64,000 nucleotides of DNA from Falciphora oryzae (lineage: Eukaryota > Ascomycota > Sordariomycetes > Magnaporthales > Magnaporthaceae): contig JNVV01000009.1 in assembly GCA_000733355.1 (NCBI GenBank), forward strand, positions 411,521 to 475,520. Direction: 5' to 3'. The translations under genes were made by a program, and so were the position numbers. Of the stretch, positions 46,230-56,485 are shown piece by piece; the first letter of the stretch is position 1, and each line of letters begins with the position of its first letter. A model generated the notes under the pieces. That model saw nothing but the letters and a program-made list of their open reading frames with translations, was not told the origin of the DNA and made no database searches.

Positions 46230-47129
46230 ATTTGCTTAAAGTGCCCTATATAGGGTAACTTATAGCAATTTTAACCTCGCAGTTCCTGTTTATAACAGTA
46301 TTGCTTAGATGCCTAAAGGTCACCGTCCTCCAGGACTTTTTAACAGTTGCTTTGCGCTAATTGACCTAAAAGGTGCCTAATCTTTTAGGGTTTTGTTTAA
46401 CAGTTACTGTAGCGCAATTGGCCTGGAGCTTGCAAAATTCTAGGGCTTAAAATACAGGGTAGCTTTAAAGGCTGACTAGACCTTATATTCCCTTAAGGGA
46501 TCGTTACAACTACAATTAGTTGACCTAAAGGTGGCTAGGCCTTAGGATTTTATTTCCAGCTTCCACGTGCATTAACAGGGTTCCCAAAGTGCAGCTATTC
46601 AGCGTTCCTTTAGGTGCTAAATGCACTACTAACACCAATTAAGTCGTTGGTTACCGAAGCAAGCAACTTCCGCTTTAGTGGGTTTACCGCGAGGGTAGAA
46701 CGTTTTTTAGGGTAGGTTACAGACTGCCTTGACCGAGGTGTATTTCCTACGAGGCTGCATAACAATTTGCGCAACGTTACCCCCACGAGTATGAGACTAG
46801 ATAGGTACTTATAGTGCGCTCCTAAGCGCTATAGCCCTCAATTAATAACTGGATATCCTTATTTGGATTATTTACAGCGTTGTGCAACGCCGCAATAAGC
46901 TTTGGTATTAGCGCTCCTTAGCGCCTACTAGTAGGTGTTACTACCTTCTAGCAATTAGCTCTAGTACCTTTAATCCCCCAAATCAAGGCCCTGACTCGCC
47001 CTCTACAGGGCGGTCATAACGTCAATTCGTCGCGCAATCCAGCGATCGCAGGGTCTATCAGTAGGCTTAATTTAGCACTTGATAGGCTCCGATCGCCTGC
47101 CAGTTACTGGATTTCCCGGGCTTATAACC
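46230..47129. other. copia non-coding leader
   Basis: 900 bases between the gag start and the 5' LTR of the minus-strand copia element. AT-rich, no frame recognised. A primer-binding site would be expected next to 47130 but I could not assign a tRNA. Confidence 0.5.
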
Positions 47130-47755
47130 TATTAATATTGGGAGGTCAAATCGGGGATTTGCAGCGCAGTCACAGTGGCCAGCAGGGTCTCGGTTAGTTG
47201 GATTGGGCCCTGACAGGCGCTATAAATAGCGCTGTCGGGGCCCCAAGCTTAGTGGGTGGAACAGGCTTGTATTGCAGTTGAGGGGCGCCAACAATCGCTT
47301 CCCTCATATACCCACCGACATCGATCCCGCGGGTTCTCCGCCGTGGGGGCTTCCGGTGCCGCGAGCGATTTTCCGAAAAATTATTTTGTGTGGGATTTCC
47401 AAAAAATCGACCCACGGCCACCAAACCCATCTCCGCGTTGGGCTTCCAATTCTGACTTGTGCAAATTGACTCCTGACCAATTCTGTGCAGAGTAGATGTG
47501 CAGGGTAGGCGAGTCAGTGCGACCCACAACGGCTGACTTGGGTGCTTAGGCATCCTACAGGGGCTACAGGCCACCTTCAGGCTTTCGGTAAGCGCTGTAG
47601 ATGCTGTAAGCCACCCCCGGGTACGCTATAAGCCCTGCCCGCTACTCCTGTGCACAACCCCACAACAGTACAGGGTAGATAATCTAATAAGAGTAGTACA
47701 TGGTAGGTTGGGCCTATGCACCCAACCTAGGCTAAATACATTAGTTCTTTTAACA
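47130..47755 (-). repeat. copia LTR (right copy, 5' LTR of the element)
   Basis: 626 bp, same length as 40163-40788, ending TTCTTTTAACA on the plus strand, directly before the ACAGT duplication. Confidence 0.93.
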
Positions 47756-47760
47756 ACAGT
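47756..47760. repeat. right target duplication of the copia element (ACAGT)
   Basis: Identical to 40158-40162. Beyond it the gypsy reverse transcriptase resumes. Confidence 0.9.
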
Positions 47761-50700
47761 TATTAGCAAAAGCCCCTGTCATTTTCGTCCTGAAGAAAAA
47801 CGGCACGTTACGATTGTGCGTTAACTATCGAGGACTTAACGACATTACCATTAAAAATAAGGCACCGTTTCCATTAATCGGGGAAATGCTCGACCGCTTA
47901 AACGGTGCCAAGTGCTTGTTTAAAATTGACTTCGTTAATGCGTATTACCGATTTCGCATTAAAAAGGGGGACGAATGGAAAACCGCGTTTCGCACCAAAT
48001 ACGGGCATTACGAGTACCTCGTATTACCGTTCGGATTTACCAACGCCCCGGCATCGTTTTAAACCTACATTAATAAAGCCCTACGGGGCTTAGTGGACGA
48101 TTTCGTTATCGTTTATTTAAACGATATCCTTATTTATTCCGGTAGTAAAAAGGAGCATTAGCACCACCTAAAGCTGGTTTTGGATCGATTTTACAGTTTT
48201 AAGCTTTATACCAATCCCAAAAAGTGCACCTTTTTCCAGCAAAAACTTAAGTTCCTAGGTTTTATCGTTAACACCGAAGGGTTTAAAATGGATCCTGCGC
48301 GTGTTTAGGTCGTCCGCGAATGGATTAACCACCCACCTCGCACGTATAGAGATATCCAGGTTTTTGTGGGATTTTGCAACTTTTATCGACGGTTTATCCA
48401 CGGCTTTTCCCGCATAGCGAAGCCTTTGTACGACCTATTGCAAGGAATAAAAAACGGACGCAAGCCAGGCCAAATAGGCCATTACTGGCAGGAGCCCCAA
48501 CAGCAAGCATTCGAGGACCTAATTAACGCGTTTACGACCGCACCAATGCTGCGGCATTACAACCGACTTTACTATTACGGGTCGAAACGGACGCTTTCGA
48601 TTTTGCTATGGCAAGCATCCTATCGCAAAAGCACGACGGCCAATGGCACCCTATAACCTACTGGTCCCAAAAATTCAAAGGTGCCGAAATTCGGTATCTT
48701 ATATAAGATAAGGAACTTTTCGCAATAATAAGAAGTTTTCGCCATTAGCGACATTATTTCGAAGGGGCGTAAACTACGGAGGTGTTTTCAGATTATAAAA
48801 ACCTTAAGGCTTTTATAAAATAGGAGCGTTTAAACGGACGACAGGCACGCTAGTTATTGCAGTTAGCACCCTACGATTTCGAAATCAAATACCAGCCAGG
48901 GTTTTTAAACCCAGCCGACGTTCCGTTTCGCCAGCCGGACTATATAAACGGTCGCGAAAAAAAACAAAAGATTTTTATTAAAAAACTTTTGCTAACGTTA
49001 TTTAATAAAATGGGTCGGAAATAAAACGTATTTGTTTATAAGCAATACGCAAAAAACATTACCAAAAAAGCGTCGCCTAATAAGCCTCCCCAGCTAGTAA
49101 GCGCAAAAAGCGCACCCAACGAGCGATCCCCCAAAAATTTTATTTTTAACCGGCGAAGCGAGCGGGATAGCGTACGTTTGGCACAACTCACGTTAGCCGA
49201 CGATCCAAACGCCTTTAAGGTTATTTATGCCTTACAAATGCAATTTGTCACTCGTTAAGAGGCACGCATTGCTTTAGATTAGCTTAAAAACAACGTAATT
49301 ACGGATTCCCCGGAAAAAATCCCAACGCCGCTAAAAAAAAATGGATTAGGGACGTGCAAAAGCGGGATCCGGCGAGCATAAATTTGCTTAAAAGGCTAAC
49401 AGTAGTTAAAAAGCCCCGCTTAGCAATACCTAACGTAAAATATACCGTACCGCACCGAAATATTGCGATAACGACTCGGTAGCAAAAAGTATCGTGCTTC
49501 CACCTAGCTAACGGTAACGAGTTAATTTTCCGGGGAAATTAGGTTTATATCCCTACAAACGAGGCTTTAAAAACCGAAATTTTAAAACAGTTTTACGATT
49601 TCCCGGGAACCGGTTACTAAAGCGTAGCTAAAACTTTAAATCTCATCCAGCGCTTTTTTTAATAGGATGGAATTAAAAGGGATATTACGGTATATATGGC
49701 ATCGTGCCTTTAGTGCTAAAGGAAAGCGATTTATCGTTACAAGCCTTACGGCAAATTTAAACCCCTATTACCGCTAAAAAACGGGCAGCTTATAAAAAAG
49801 ATCTTTTTAGATTGGGTAACCGGCTTACTTAAAAGCAAAACGGCGGGTGGTTAGGTTTTTAACGCGATTTTCGTCATCGTATGCCGATTAACCAAATACG
49901 TAGTCTTTATCCCTATACGAACTAACACAAATGCAGGACAATTCGCAAAGCTATTTTTTAAACGTATCGAATGCGTATTCGGTACCCCTAAAAGCATCGT
50001 TAGCGATCGCGATAGCCGCATTACCAGTGGCTTTTGGGAAAAAGTGTGCAAACACCAAATTATTAAAAAACGCATATCGACCGCCTACTATCCTTAAACG
50101 GACGGGCAGACGGAAGTCTTTAACCGCGTTATCAAAAACTACCTCCGCAGCTATTACGCCGGTTTGGAAAACTCTTAGGCATTACTGCTACCGTTAGCAG
50201 CTTACGCTTACAATAACAGCAAAAACTTCACTATAAAGCACTCGCCGTTTTATTTTTTATACGGATCGGATTGCGAAATGCGGATTGATATCGCGGACAA
50301 TATCCTTAAAGGGAAGGTACCCGCAGCAAAAAAGCGCATCGAACGATTTTATGCATTGCGCAAAAAGCTTAAAAAAACGTTACTACAAACATAGGAACGG
50401 TTAGCTAAATACTATAATAAAAACCACATCCCTATGCAGTTCGTAATTGGAAATTTAGTTAAAATATCTACGAAAAACCTGCGTTTAAAAAACAAAAAGT
50501 TAGCACCTAAATAAATCGGTCCCTTCCGAATTACTAAACGCATAGGCTAGCAGGCCTACCGTTTGGCATTTCCCAAGCATTAACGCCGTTTTTACAACGT
50601 TATTCCCGTGCGAAACTTCAAACGGTATACTGCTAAAAAATAAAGAAACGAGGTGCCGCTACCTATACCAAAGTACGAGGACGACCAAAAGGAATGGGAG

Positions 50701-50920
50701 GTCGAAAAAGTACGAAATAAAGGACGGATCCGAAGCAAAAAGTACTACTTGGTTAAATGGATAGATTGGCTAGCAAAGTACAACATTTAGGAGCCCGAAA
50801 AACACCTTCGCGGCGCACCCACGAAAGTACGAGCCTTTCAAAGGGCCCGGAACAAAAGGAACCGAAAGATCCGCAAGCTCCAGGACGTGGAGCCAAGCAG
50901 TAAAAAAGGGGACACCTGAA
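47761..50920 (+). pseudogene. gypsy reverse transcriptase, RNase H, integrase and chromodomain
   Basis: Reverse transcriptase runs [49 protein letters not shown]. The catalytic box reads YLNDILIYS, with Asn for the first Asp of YxDD. GFCNFYRRFIHGFSRIAKPL marks the connection to RNase H. The integrase core block VSDRDSRITSGFWEKV is near 50002. A chromodomain (EWEVEKVRNKG...KYYLVKWIDW, then EPEKHL after a TAG where Trp is expected) lies at about 50690-50810. More than ten in-frame TAG/TAA stops occur. Confidence 0.88.
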
Positions 50921-51089
50921 ATCGCCAAATTGGTTATCCTTTTTTAAAGGTTTTATTAGAAACCAGCGCCTACCCCAAGCAAAGGAAAAAAACGGTCAAC
51001 GCCCTTGCGAATTTACGAAAACTTGTCGTTACACCAGGGAAAAAAAGAAAGTTAGAAGCCGAAGACAGCCTCTTTAGGAAGGGGATAAT

Positions 51090-51616
51090 TGTAACACCCT
51101 ACATAAAACCATAGCCAGCAGCCGCAAGGGACGCTACCGGTAACCACAAAGGAGGCCTCCGGGTGGTAGCCGGAGGGGCGCAAGCCTTAACGGATATGCG
51201 GATTAAAAGAGTTTAACTTTGCGATACGCGCGCCGATTAGCCCTCGCAAATCAGCCCGGCCCGGAACCCTAAAAGGGACGAAATACATCCGGCTCCGACG
51301 GACGCCGCGGAAAAGGCAATGTGCCGATAACAACCGAAAAGCAGGCCCCGACGGACGCTACGGAGGAGGAGGCGCGCCGACGACAGCCGAAGGACGGACG
51401 GAGGGCTAAAGCATAAGGAGGGCCCGAAAGACCCCCTGTAAAGGAGGTTGGAAGGGCAAGCTATCGTTTCTGTTTCTACCTACACCATAAACTTGTTAAG
51501 CCCTGCACGAATACAACTGTTAAGCTGCTGAACCTTTAAAACCTTCCTGCGAGAACCCCCCTTTTCCAGGCCTGACACTACTGTAGCTAGCTATAGTAGG
51601 GCCAAGGCCTGTTACA
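51090..51616 (+). repeat. gypsy 3' LTR
   Basis: 527 bp, equal in length to the 5' LTR and similarly TG...CA ended. Confidence 0.93.
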
Positions 51617-52250
51617 GTGAGGCTACGGATTCCAACTCCCCCAAGGACGCCTTTAAACGACCCCGAACTTTGGACCTTTAAAACGCCCCGGACGGCTAGG
51701 GAAGCAATTTCGCAATCCGAACATATCAAAACTCGGATTTCCAATCACTAGGGCAGCTTTCCAACTCCTATTTATACGGTTGTGGACCAAATTGCAAAGG
51801 GGGCGAAAGCGATAATGCATAAGGTAGCCCTTTTCCAAACCGAGGTATCCACGCTTAGAAAGGCGAACGAGGTACTAAGCAAACGCCGGAGGGCCAAAAA
51901 AACACGTGTTCGATTTGGAAGGTTACTTACTATCGACGAAGTACGAAATGTTTTGGACCAGCAGGAGCTAGATGGATAGTTACAGTAAGAAATGCGCGAC
52001 CATGGGGGTTAGGAAAAAAGGGCGACGACGACTCGTCGGCGATGTGGCACTTGCGGCAAAACCGGATACAATGCGCGCACCTGTTAGGAAGAAGTAGAAA
52101 TGTCCGATGTATATAGTTCCGAATAGTTTGAATGGATTCCTGGCGTTGTTGGGTTGGCATGCGTGTCGATTGACCGGAGGTCGGATGTGGGTGCGCCACT
52201 TACTTGTGTGCGCCACTTACTTGTGTGCGCCATTTACTTGTGAACCACGT
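51617..52250 (+). pseudogene. 3' fragment of a pogo-type transposase element
   Basis: Frames with stops encode TFKTPRTAREAISQSE, QIAKGAKAIMHKVALFQTEV, LRKANEVLSKRRRAKKTRVR and LLTIDEVRNVLDQQELDG, then a zinc knuckle RRCGTCGKTGYNARTC. This is the C-terminal tail of fungal pogo (Tc1/mariner superfamily) transposases, after the DDE catalytic domain, which is missing. The fragment begins exactly at the gypsy LTR edge and ends near ACGT|TA at 52250. It has stops where Gln or Trp is expected. Confidence 0.78.
52191..52241 (+). repeat. three 17-bp tandem repeats at the pogo 3' end
   Basis: GTGCGCCACTTACTTGT occurs three times in a row, with one C-to-T change in the third copy. Tandem subterminal repeats are usual next to the inverted repeats of these elements. 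Confidence 0.85.
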
Positions 52251-52252
52251 TA

Positions 52253-52470
52253 TCCCGATTTTGCCTATTTATTTTACTATAATTCGTTTTACTATTTTTT
52301 TTTTTTCTCATTTCCTTATTTTTTTGGGTTACCCGTAGGTACCCAAAAAAAAACCCAAAACCCAAAACCCAAAACCCAAATGGGTACCCATTTTTTGGGT
52401 TTGGGTCCAAACTTTTGGGTCGACCCACGGGTTGAAATGGGTACCCGTGGGTGGGTTTTGGCCTGCCCTA
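52253..52470 (+). repeat. right end of the hAT-like element
   Basis: An A/T-rich stretch is followed by four AAAACCC units, GGGTACCC boxes and the terminus GGCCTGCCCTA. It matches the left end in inverted orientation. Confidence 0.8.
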
Positions 52471-55400
52471 CTCCAAAATATGCAAAAGGGCCCACCAGTA
52501 TAAGAAAGTGATAGAGAACAACGCGGAAAAATGAAACCGCAAAGACTGGCTCCAGCCCCCAGACTGGCTGTTTCTGATCCTCGCCAAAGCGTTTCGTCCT
52601 CTTGGGGATGCGTGCCAGGTTCTCGGTGCCGGTCTGATCTGGGATGCAGTGGTGAAAAGCTGACCAGGTGCAAGACGGAGGGCAGCTGTAGTAGTAAGCT
52701 TGGAACACGTCGTCTTCAATCGGAGGGTTCGTGGCATCCTGGTGGTCGGGACGGGGATCGTAGCAGTATTCATCCTGTCTAGGAAGATCCGAACGCTCAC
52801 GGGCCATCAAGGCAGGCGCGATTTGCCGGAACTTGTACCAGTTACGGGAGGACATCAGCTATTGCACAGGGGTATGATCGAAGTGCGGCAAGAGAGTGTC
52901 CATGCAACAGACTCACCCTTGTCACCTCACAGTAGTCCAGCTGCCAAATAAGAAACCACAGCCTCCATCGGCCTCGCTGGGTTTCGTAACACTGCTTCAA
53001 CTTCCTAAAGAAGTCGGTATCTGTGTTTTTCTCGTCAAGATCGAATTGGCCAATCGGAGCAACCGCGCTGCTTGGCCACGCTGCTTGGACGCCGACTAAT
53101 ATCCACCACTTTTTCTCGACGGTTGGCTCAGCGGTCTGCACTAGACCGAATTGCCGGAGGGCCTGCGTTCCGAGGGACCCAGTGGGGGCCGCGGCGCTGG
53201 TGCCCTGACTACGAGCTGAGCCGGAAGTGGCGTCGTTTCTTGGAGGCGATGACCCATCGTTGTTGGAAGGAGTATACCGCTGGGCTGCCGATGACCGCGC
53301 CCTGGTGGTGGCAAAGGAAACTGCATTCCGAACCGGGGTGGAAAAGATTTCTGACAGGCTCCGTGCTCTTTTGTGCGAGCATCCGGGTGGGAGGTCCGGC
53401 TTGTCCCTCAAAAGGCTGAGTATCTGCCTCACCGAATCTGCTTGCGCAACGGAAATCTCTTTCCACCGCAGCTCTCCGCAACTCTGTGAAGCGTCAGCGT
53501 CATCTTCAAATACCCACCGCTGAGCACTAGGCCAGCACATTTTGACTTACACATCTCCAGAAAATTCGAGACTCGCCATCTTGCAATGGCCGTCTTCGCC
53601 GCTCAAAAGGCCACCAGTTCCACCTCACCTGCGTGTAGCCCTCCACCCACGACTTCAGCCTATTTGTAACCGAAGTATCCTGCCGCGTCGACAAACTGAT
53701 ATTCTTCCTGGGTACCGATCGAAGCACGCGCATCAACCACGTGGGCAAGAACATGAGCTCAAAGTCTTTGAGCAGCCTCTCATATGATTCAGCCCGTTGT
53801 AGAAAGTTTCTCAGCTCGGAGATGTGCGGGTACTCTTCGTCGATGTCGGTTTCATCTTCGGAGCTTGTTGCTGAGTGCTGAGACTCCTCGCTCGTCGCTA
53901 ATGTGTGATCGTGATGCTCTTTGGGCTTTTCAGCGATGGTCTCAAGCCAGCTTTCCACGCTGCGTTGGTCTTGTGGGGCAACCCGCGCCTCTACCCGGTC
54001 ACCATCCCAGCCTTCCCGATCCTGCTTGAGAAAGGTGGCGAGCTGGTGGCTGATACGGAGTCTCCCCCGACGACTCTGCAAGAGCTTGGCGACCGCTTTC
54101 TCCCCCTCGGTGGCGGCCTCTAGCAGCAGGTTCTTGTAAAAAGACTTCAGCAGCCGCCGCATATTTTGGACAAAGCGCTGGTCCCCCATTGCAGATGTTG
54201 CCTTTTCGCACAGTGCCCTGAATCGTGGCTCCTCGCTTAGGAACATCCTTATCAAGGTCTTTCCGGTAAGTGCTGCGGCGTTTGTCTCATTGGTTGCTTG
54301 AGAAGCGACATCGTCGTTGTCGGACGTGACGGACCGAACGTCATCGTCGGGGTCAGACTTGGGGGATTGGGGCGTAGTTAGGCTTGTTACTCCAAAGACA
54401 GATTGTTGCGAGGATGGTATAAGAGTCGGCGCCCGCGATGCTGATCCATATCCCGAATCTTGGTCTGCGTGCTTTTGGACATCAACTTCCACCAGAGATC
54501 CGGGGTCTGTGTCACGAGATCTTTGAGCCATGCTGGGCAGCTGCACGGGCACATATTCATCAATCCCGTCGATCACGACTACTTTGTTGTTATCCTTGTC
54601 CAGAAGGCGCAGGGTGCTTGGGTCTGCTTCACCCGTGTGACCATGGAACAGTTCTCTGTACCCGTCAACAACTGCTTGAAGGCTCGGGTGTTTTTCAAGA
54701 AGCTTATGCATGGGCGCCTGACGATCCCAGATGGCCCGAGTGGATAGGAGGGCCTCGATGATGGTATGATTTCTTGGAAGCCCCGAAGGTTCCGTCCAGG
54801 CTGATTCCAGCGGTGTCATGCCATTAGAGCCAACGTGCCATATATCGATGTCGGGCCGGGAAACAAGGACTCTTGCCATTCTAACATTTCGCGAGTTGAC
54901 AGCAAGGTTCAGGGCGCTGTCTCCCTGATAGGCGAAGTTGACCCCTATGTCGTCCCGCTCGAGAAGGATTCTTGCTAGATTTTCGTCACCGTCGTTTCCT
55001 CGCTGGGCCAGAAGACACAGAGCTGGGCACTGTGTTGCTGAAAAGTCGTCGATCTGGATTTCGGATCGCTCTCGAAGGAGAGCAGCTAAGGAATTTGGCC
55101 GATTTGTCTCAACAGCCCATCGCAACAAAGTATTTGCCAATTTGGTAGGTGAACCAAGGGGTTCTGTGAGCTTAAAACCCCTCAGTTCGACCAAAACCTC
55201 TTCTTGGCCAGCCATGCTCTTATCAGGGAACAAGAAGGACCAGAGAGTTTCCGCAACCGTCTGCTCCATAGCCGCTTCGTAATACCGCTTTAGTAGGCCA
55301 TCATCCGAAGCTACTGGTAGCAGGGCGGAGGCTTTATCCCTAGGATCTGAGGCCTTGCGTTTGGTGACATTGCGGAGCAGGGAGAAGAGTTTGCCGGCGC

Positions 55401-56232
55401 CGTTCGCTCGTGATTCCGCTCTCAACGCACCTTGCACTAATATGTCGAGGATCGGTCGGGCGTGTGTGGGAAGAAGAATAAAGTGGCGGATAGAAGGCAT
55501 CACGAGTGCCCCTGAACTAATGGCATCACGCCCGTACATGATGACAGTTTGTTTTGCGGCTGCCACATCTTGTATAGTCCAGGTGCGTGAGAACCATGGG
55601 CTCCTGCAAAGGACAGAAAGCATGTCTTGTGGTGTCTGGCGGCGTTTGGTCTCAGCATCTTCTCCTTGGGCAGCAGCACAAGCCTGTGAGGCGCCGGAAG
55701 GGACCATTCCCGGGGGCTCATCGGGGTTTGAAAAAGGTGAGTCCCTGTTAAGGCCCCGAGAATCAAGCAGTTCTCGATCAGAACCGCGCAACCATTGCAT
55801 GGCAGTTTGCGTTTCCGATGTTTCGGGCCCCAGCCAAATAATCACACTTGCGGCTTCAGCAAATATGCGCCGCGTCAACGAGATTTGTTCCCTCTTTTCC
55901 ATCGCATCATCTTGATTGATGCAGATGGCATCTATCCACAGAACTCTGACTTCTCCTGGGAGACGAATATTTGTCAGGGCGCAGTGGAGGCTGGACGTGG
56001 CGGTGACTTGGTGTTTGTCCACGAGGATTTCCCTAGAGTTTGAGGCGTCGCCCCATACGTAGGAGAGGGCCTCATAAGAGACTATGTCGTTATGATCCGC
56101 ATCCTCGCCGAGAGAAGCTTCAAATAGCTCGCAACTAATCGGATCGCTGTCATGGACCGCAGGCAGGAGACGAAGAAGTCGAATCTCACGCCTTTCCGGG
56201 TCAAGTGGACGGTAGTCGATGCGTGCTGACAT
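52316..56232 (-). CDS. HET-domain/ankyrin protein, last exon split by a transposon
   Basis: Exons 56232..53551, 53483..52917 and 52858..52471 are native. The frame then reads about 50 codons into the hAT end and stops at 52316 (about 1263 residues). The ATG at 56346 is also in frame, but MSARIDYRPLDPERREIRLL is the usual HET-protein start. HET blocks: YEALSYVWGDA near residue 55, VLWIDAICINQDD and SPWFSRTWTIQDVAAA. Degenerate ankyrin repeats follow (residues of about 380-500, e.g. GDSALNLAVNSRNVRMARVL). The C-terminal block FFRKLKQCYETQRGRWRLWF and FQAYYYSC is standard for the subfamily and normally ends in two hydrophobic stretches. The first remains here and the second lies at 37097-37230. 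Intron 1 has a CTGAC branch site. Confidence 0.88.
52471..52478. repeat. right 8-bp target-site duplication (CTCCAAAA)
   Basis: Identical to 37231-37238. On the minus strand it is the TTTTGGAG of the HET gene's last exon. Confidence 0.92.
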
Positions 56233-56485
56233 GATATCCGGCTCGCGTTGTTTGGGGATGGATGATTGGACAATAGGCGATAATTGAAGATTAGAACGAT
56301 GCAAAAGAGTTACTAGGGGAGACCGAAGTAGACGGGGAAGGAACACGGTTGGTGACTGAGATAAACCCGGGAAGGCCGTGCATTTAAATGCATGTGGGTG
56401 TGGGGGTACAGCATCCGGTCGATGGTCGGGCGACCAGTCACATGGGCGGGACAGCGCTTCTAGAAGGGCTGTACCACACTTCCGC

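Larger units (their letters stand above)
40163..47755 (-). mobile_element. Ty1/copia LTR retrotransposon nested in the gypsy element
   Basis: Two 626-bp LTRs of equal length flank a minus-strand gag-pol in copia order: gag, protease, integrase, reverse transcriptase, RNase H. Read in element orientation, the LTR starts TGTTAAAAG and ends AATATTAATA. The 5-bp duplication ACAGT lies in gypsy reverse transcriptase codons, and the gypsy frame resumes exactly on the far side (RELQ...LLAKAPVIF). The polyprotein is interrupted by several stops between the long open segments, so the copy is inactive. Total length 7593 bp includes long AT-rich non-coding stretches. Confidence 0.94.
37385..51616 (+). 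mobile_element. Ty3/gypsy chromodomain LTR retrotransposon, RIP-degraded and split
   Basis: Two direct 527-bp LTRs starting TGTAACACC and ending CCTGTTACA bound a gag-pol region on the plus strand. Order: gag with a CCHC knuckle, protease-like region, reverse transcriptase, RNase H, integrase, C-terminal chromodomain. This is the gypsy order with a chromovirus-type integrase tail. Many codons for Trp and Gln are now TAG or TAA, as RIP would leave them, so no product is made. A copia element sits at 40163-47755, inside the reverse transcriptase. No target duplication is visible at the outer ends (left flank GTTTT, right flank GTGAG). Confidence 0.92.
37239..52470. mobile_element. hAT-like DNA transposon carrying a nest of other elements
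   Basis: Imperfect terminal inverted repeats: left TAGGGACTGCCAAAACCCA, right (reverse complement) TAGGGCAGGCCAAAACCCA, 16 of 19 positions identical. Both are flanked by the 8-bp duplication CTCCAAAA. Subterminal regions (37239-37384 and about 52253-52470) consist of AAACCC-type repeats and GGGTACC boxes in opposite orientation, resembling the short subterminal transposase-binding repeats of hAT elements. No hAT transposase remains, so it was probably a non-autonomous element. Its 15.2 kb is mostly later insertions: a pogo-type fragment, a gypsy element and a copia element. Confidence 0.85.

Noticed and set aside
53520..53550. 31-nt intron in the split HET gene (acceptor CTCAG at 53520)
   Set aside because: It is too short for a fungal intron. 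The acceptor TTCACAG at 53484 gives a 67-nt intron with a CTGAC branch site and restores the usual WRCSCGE segment.
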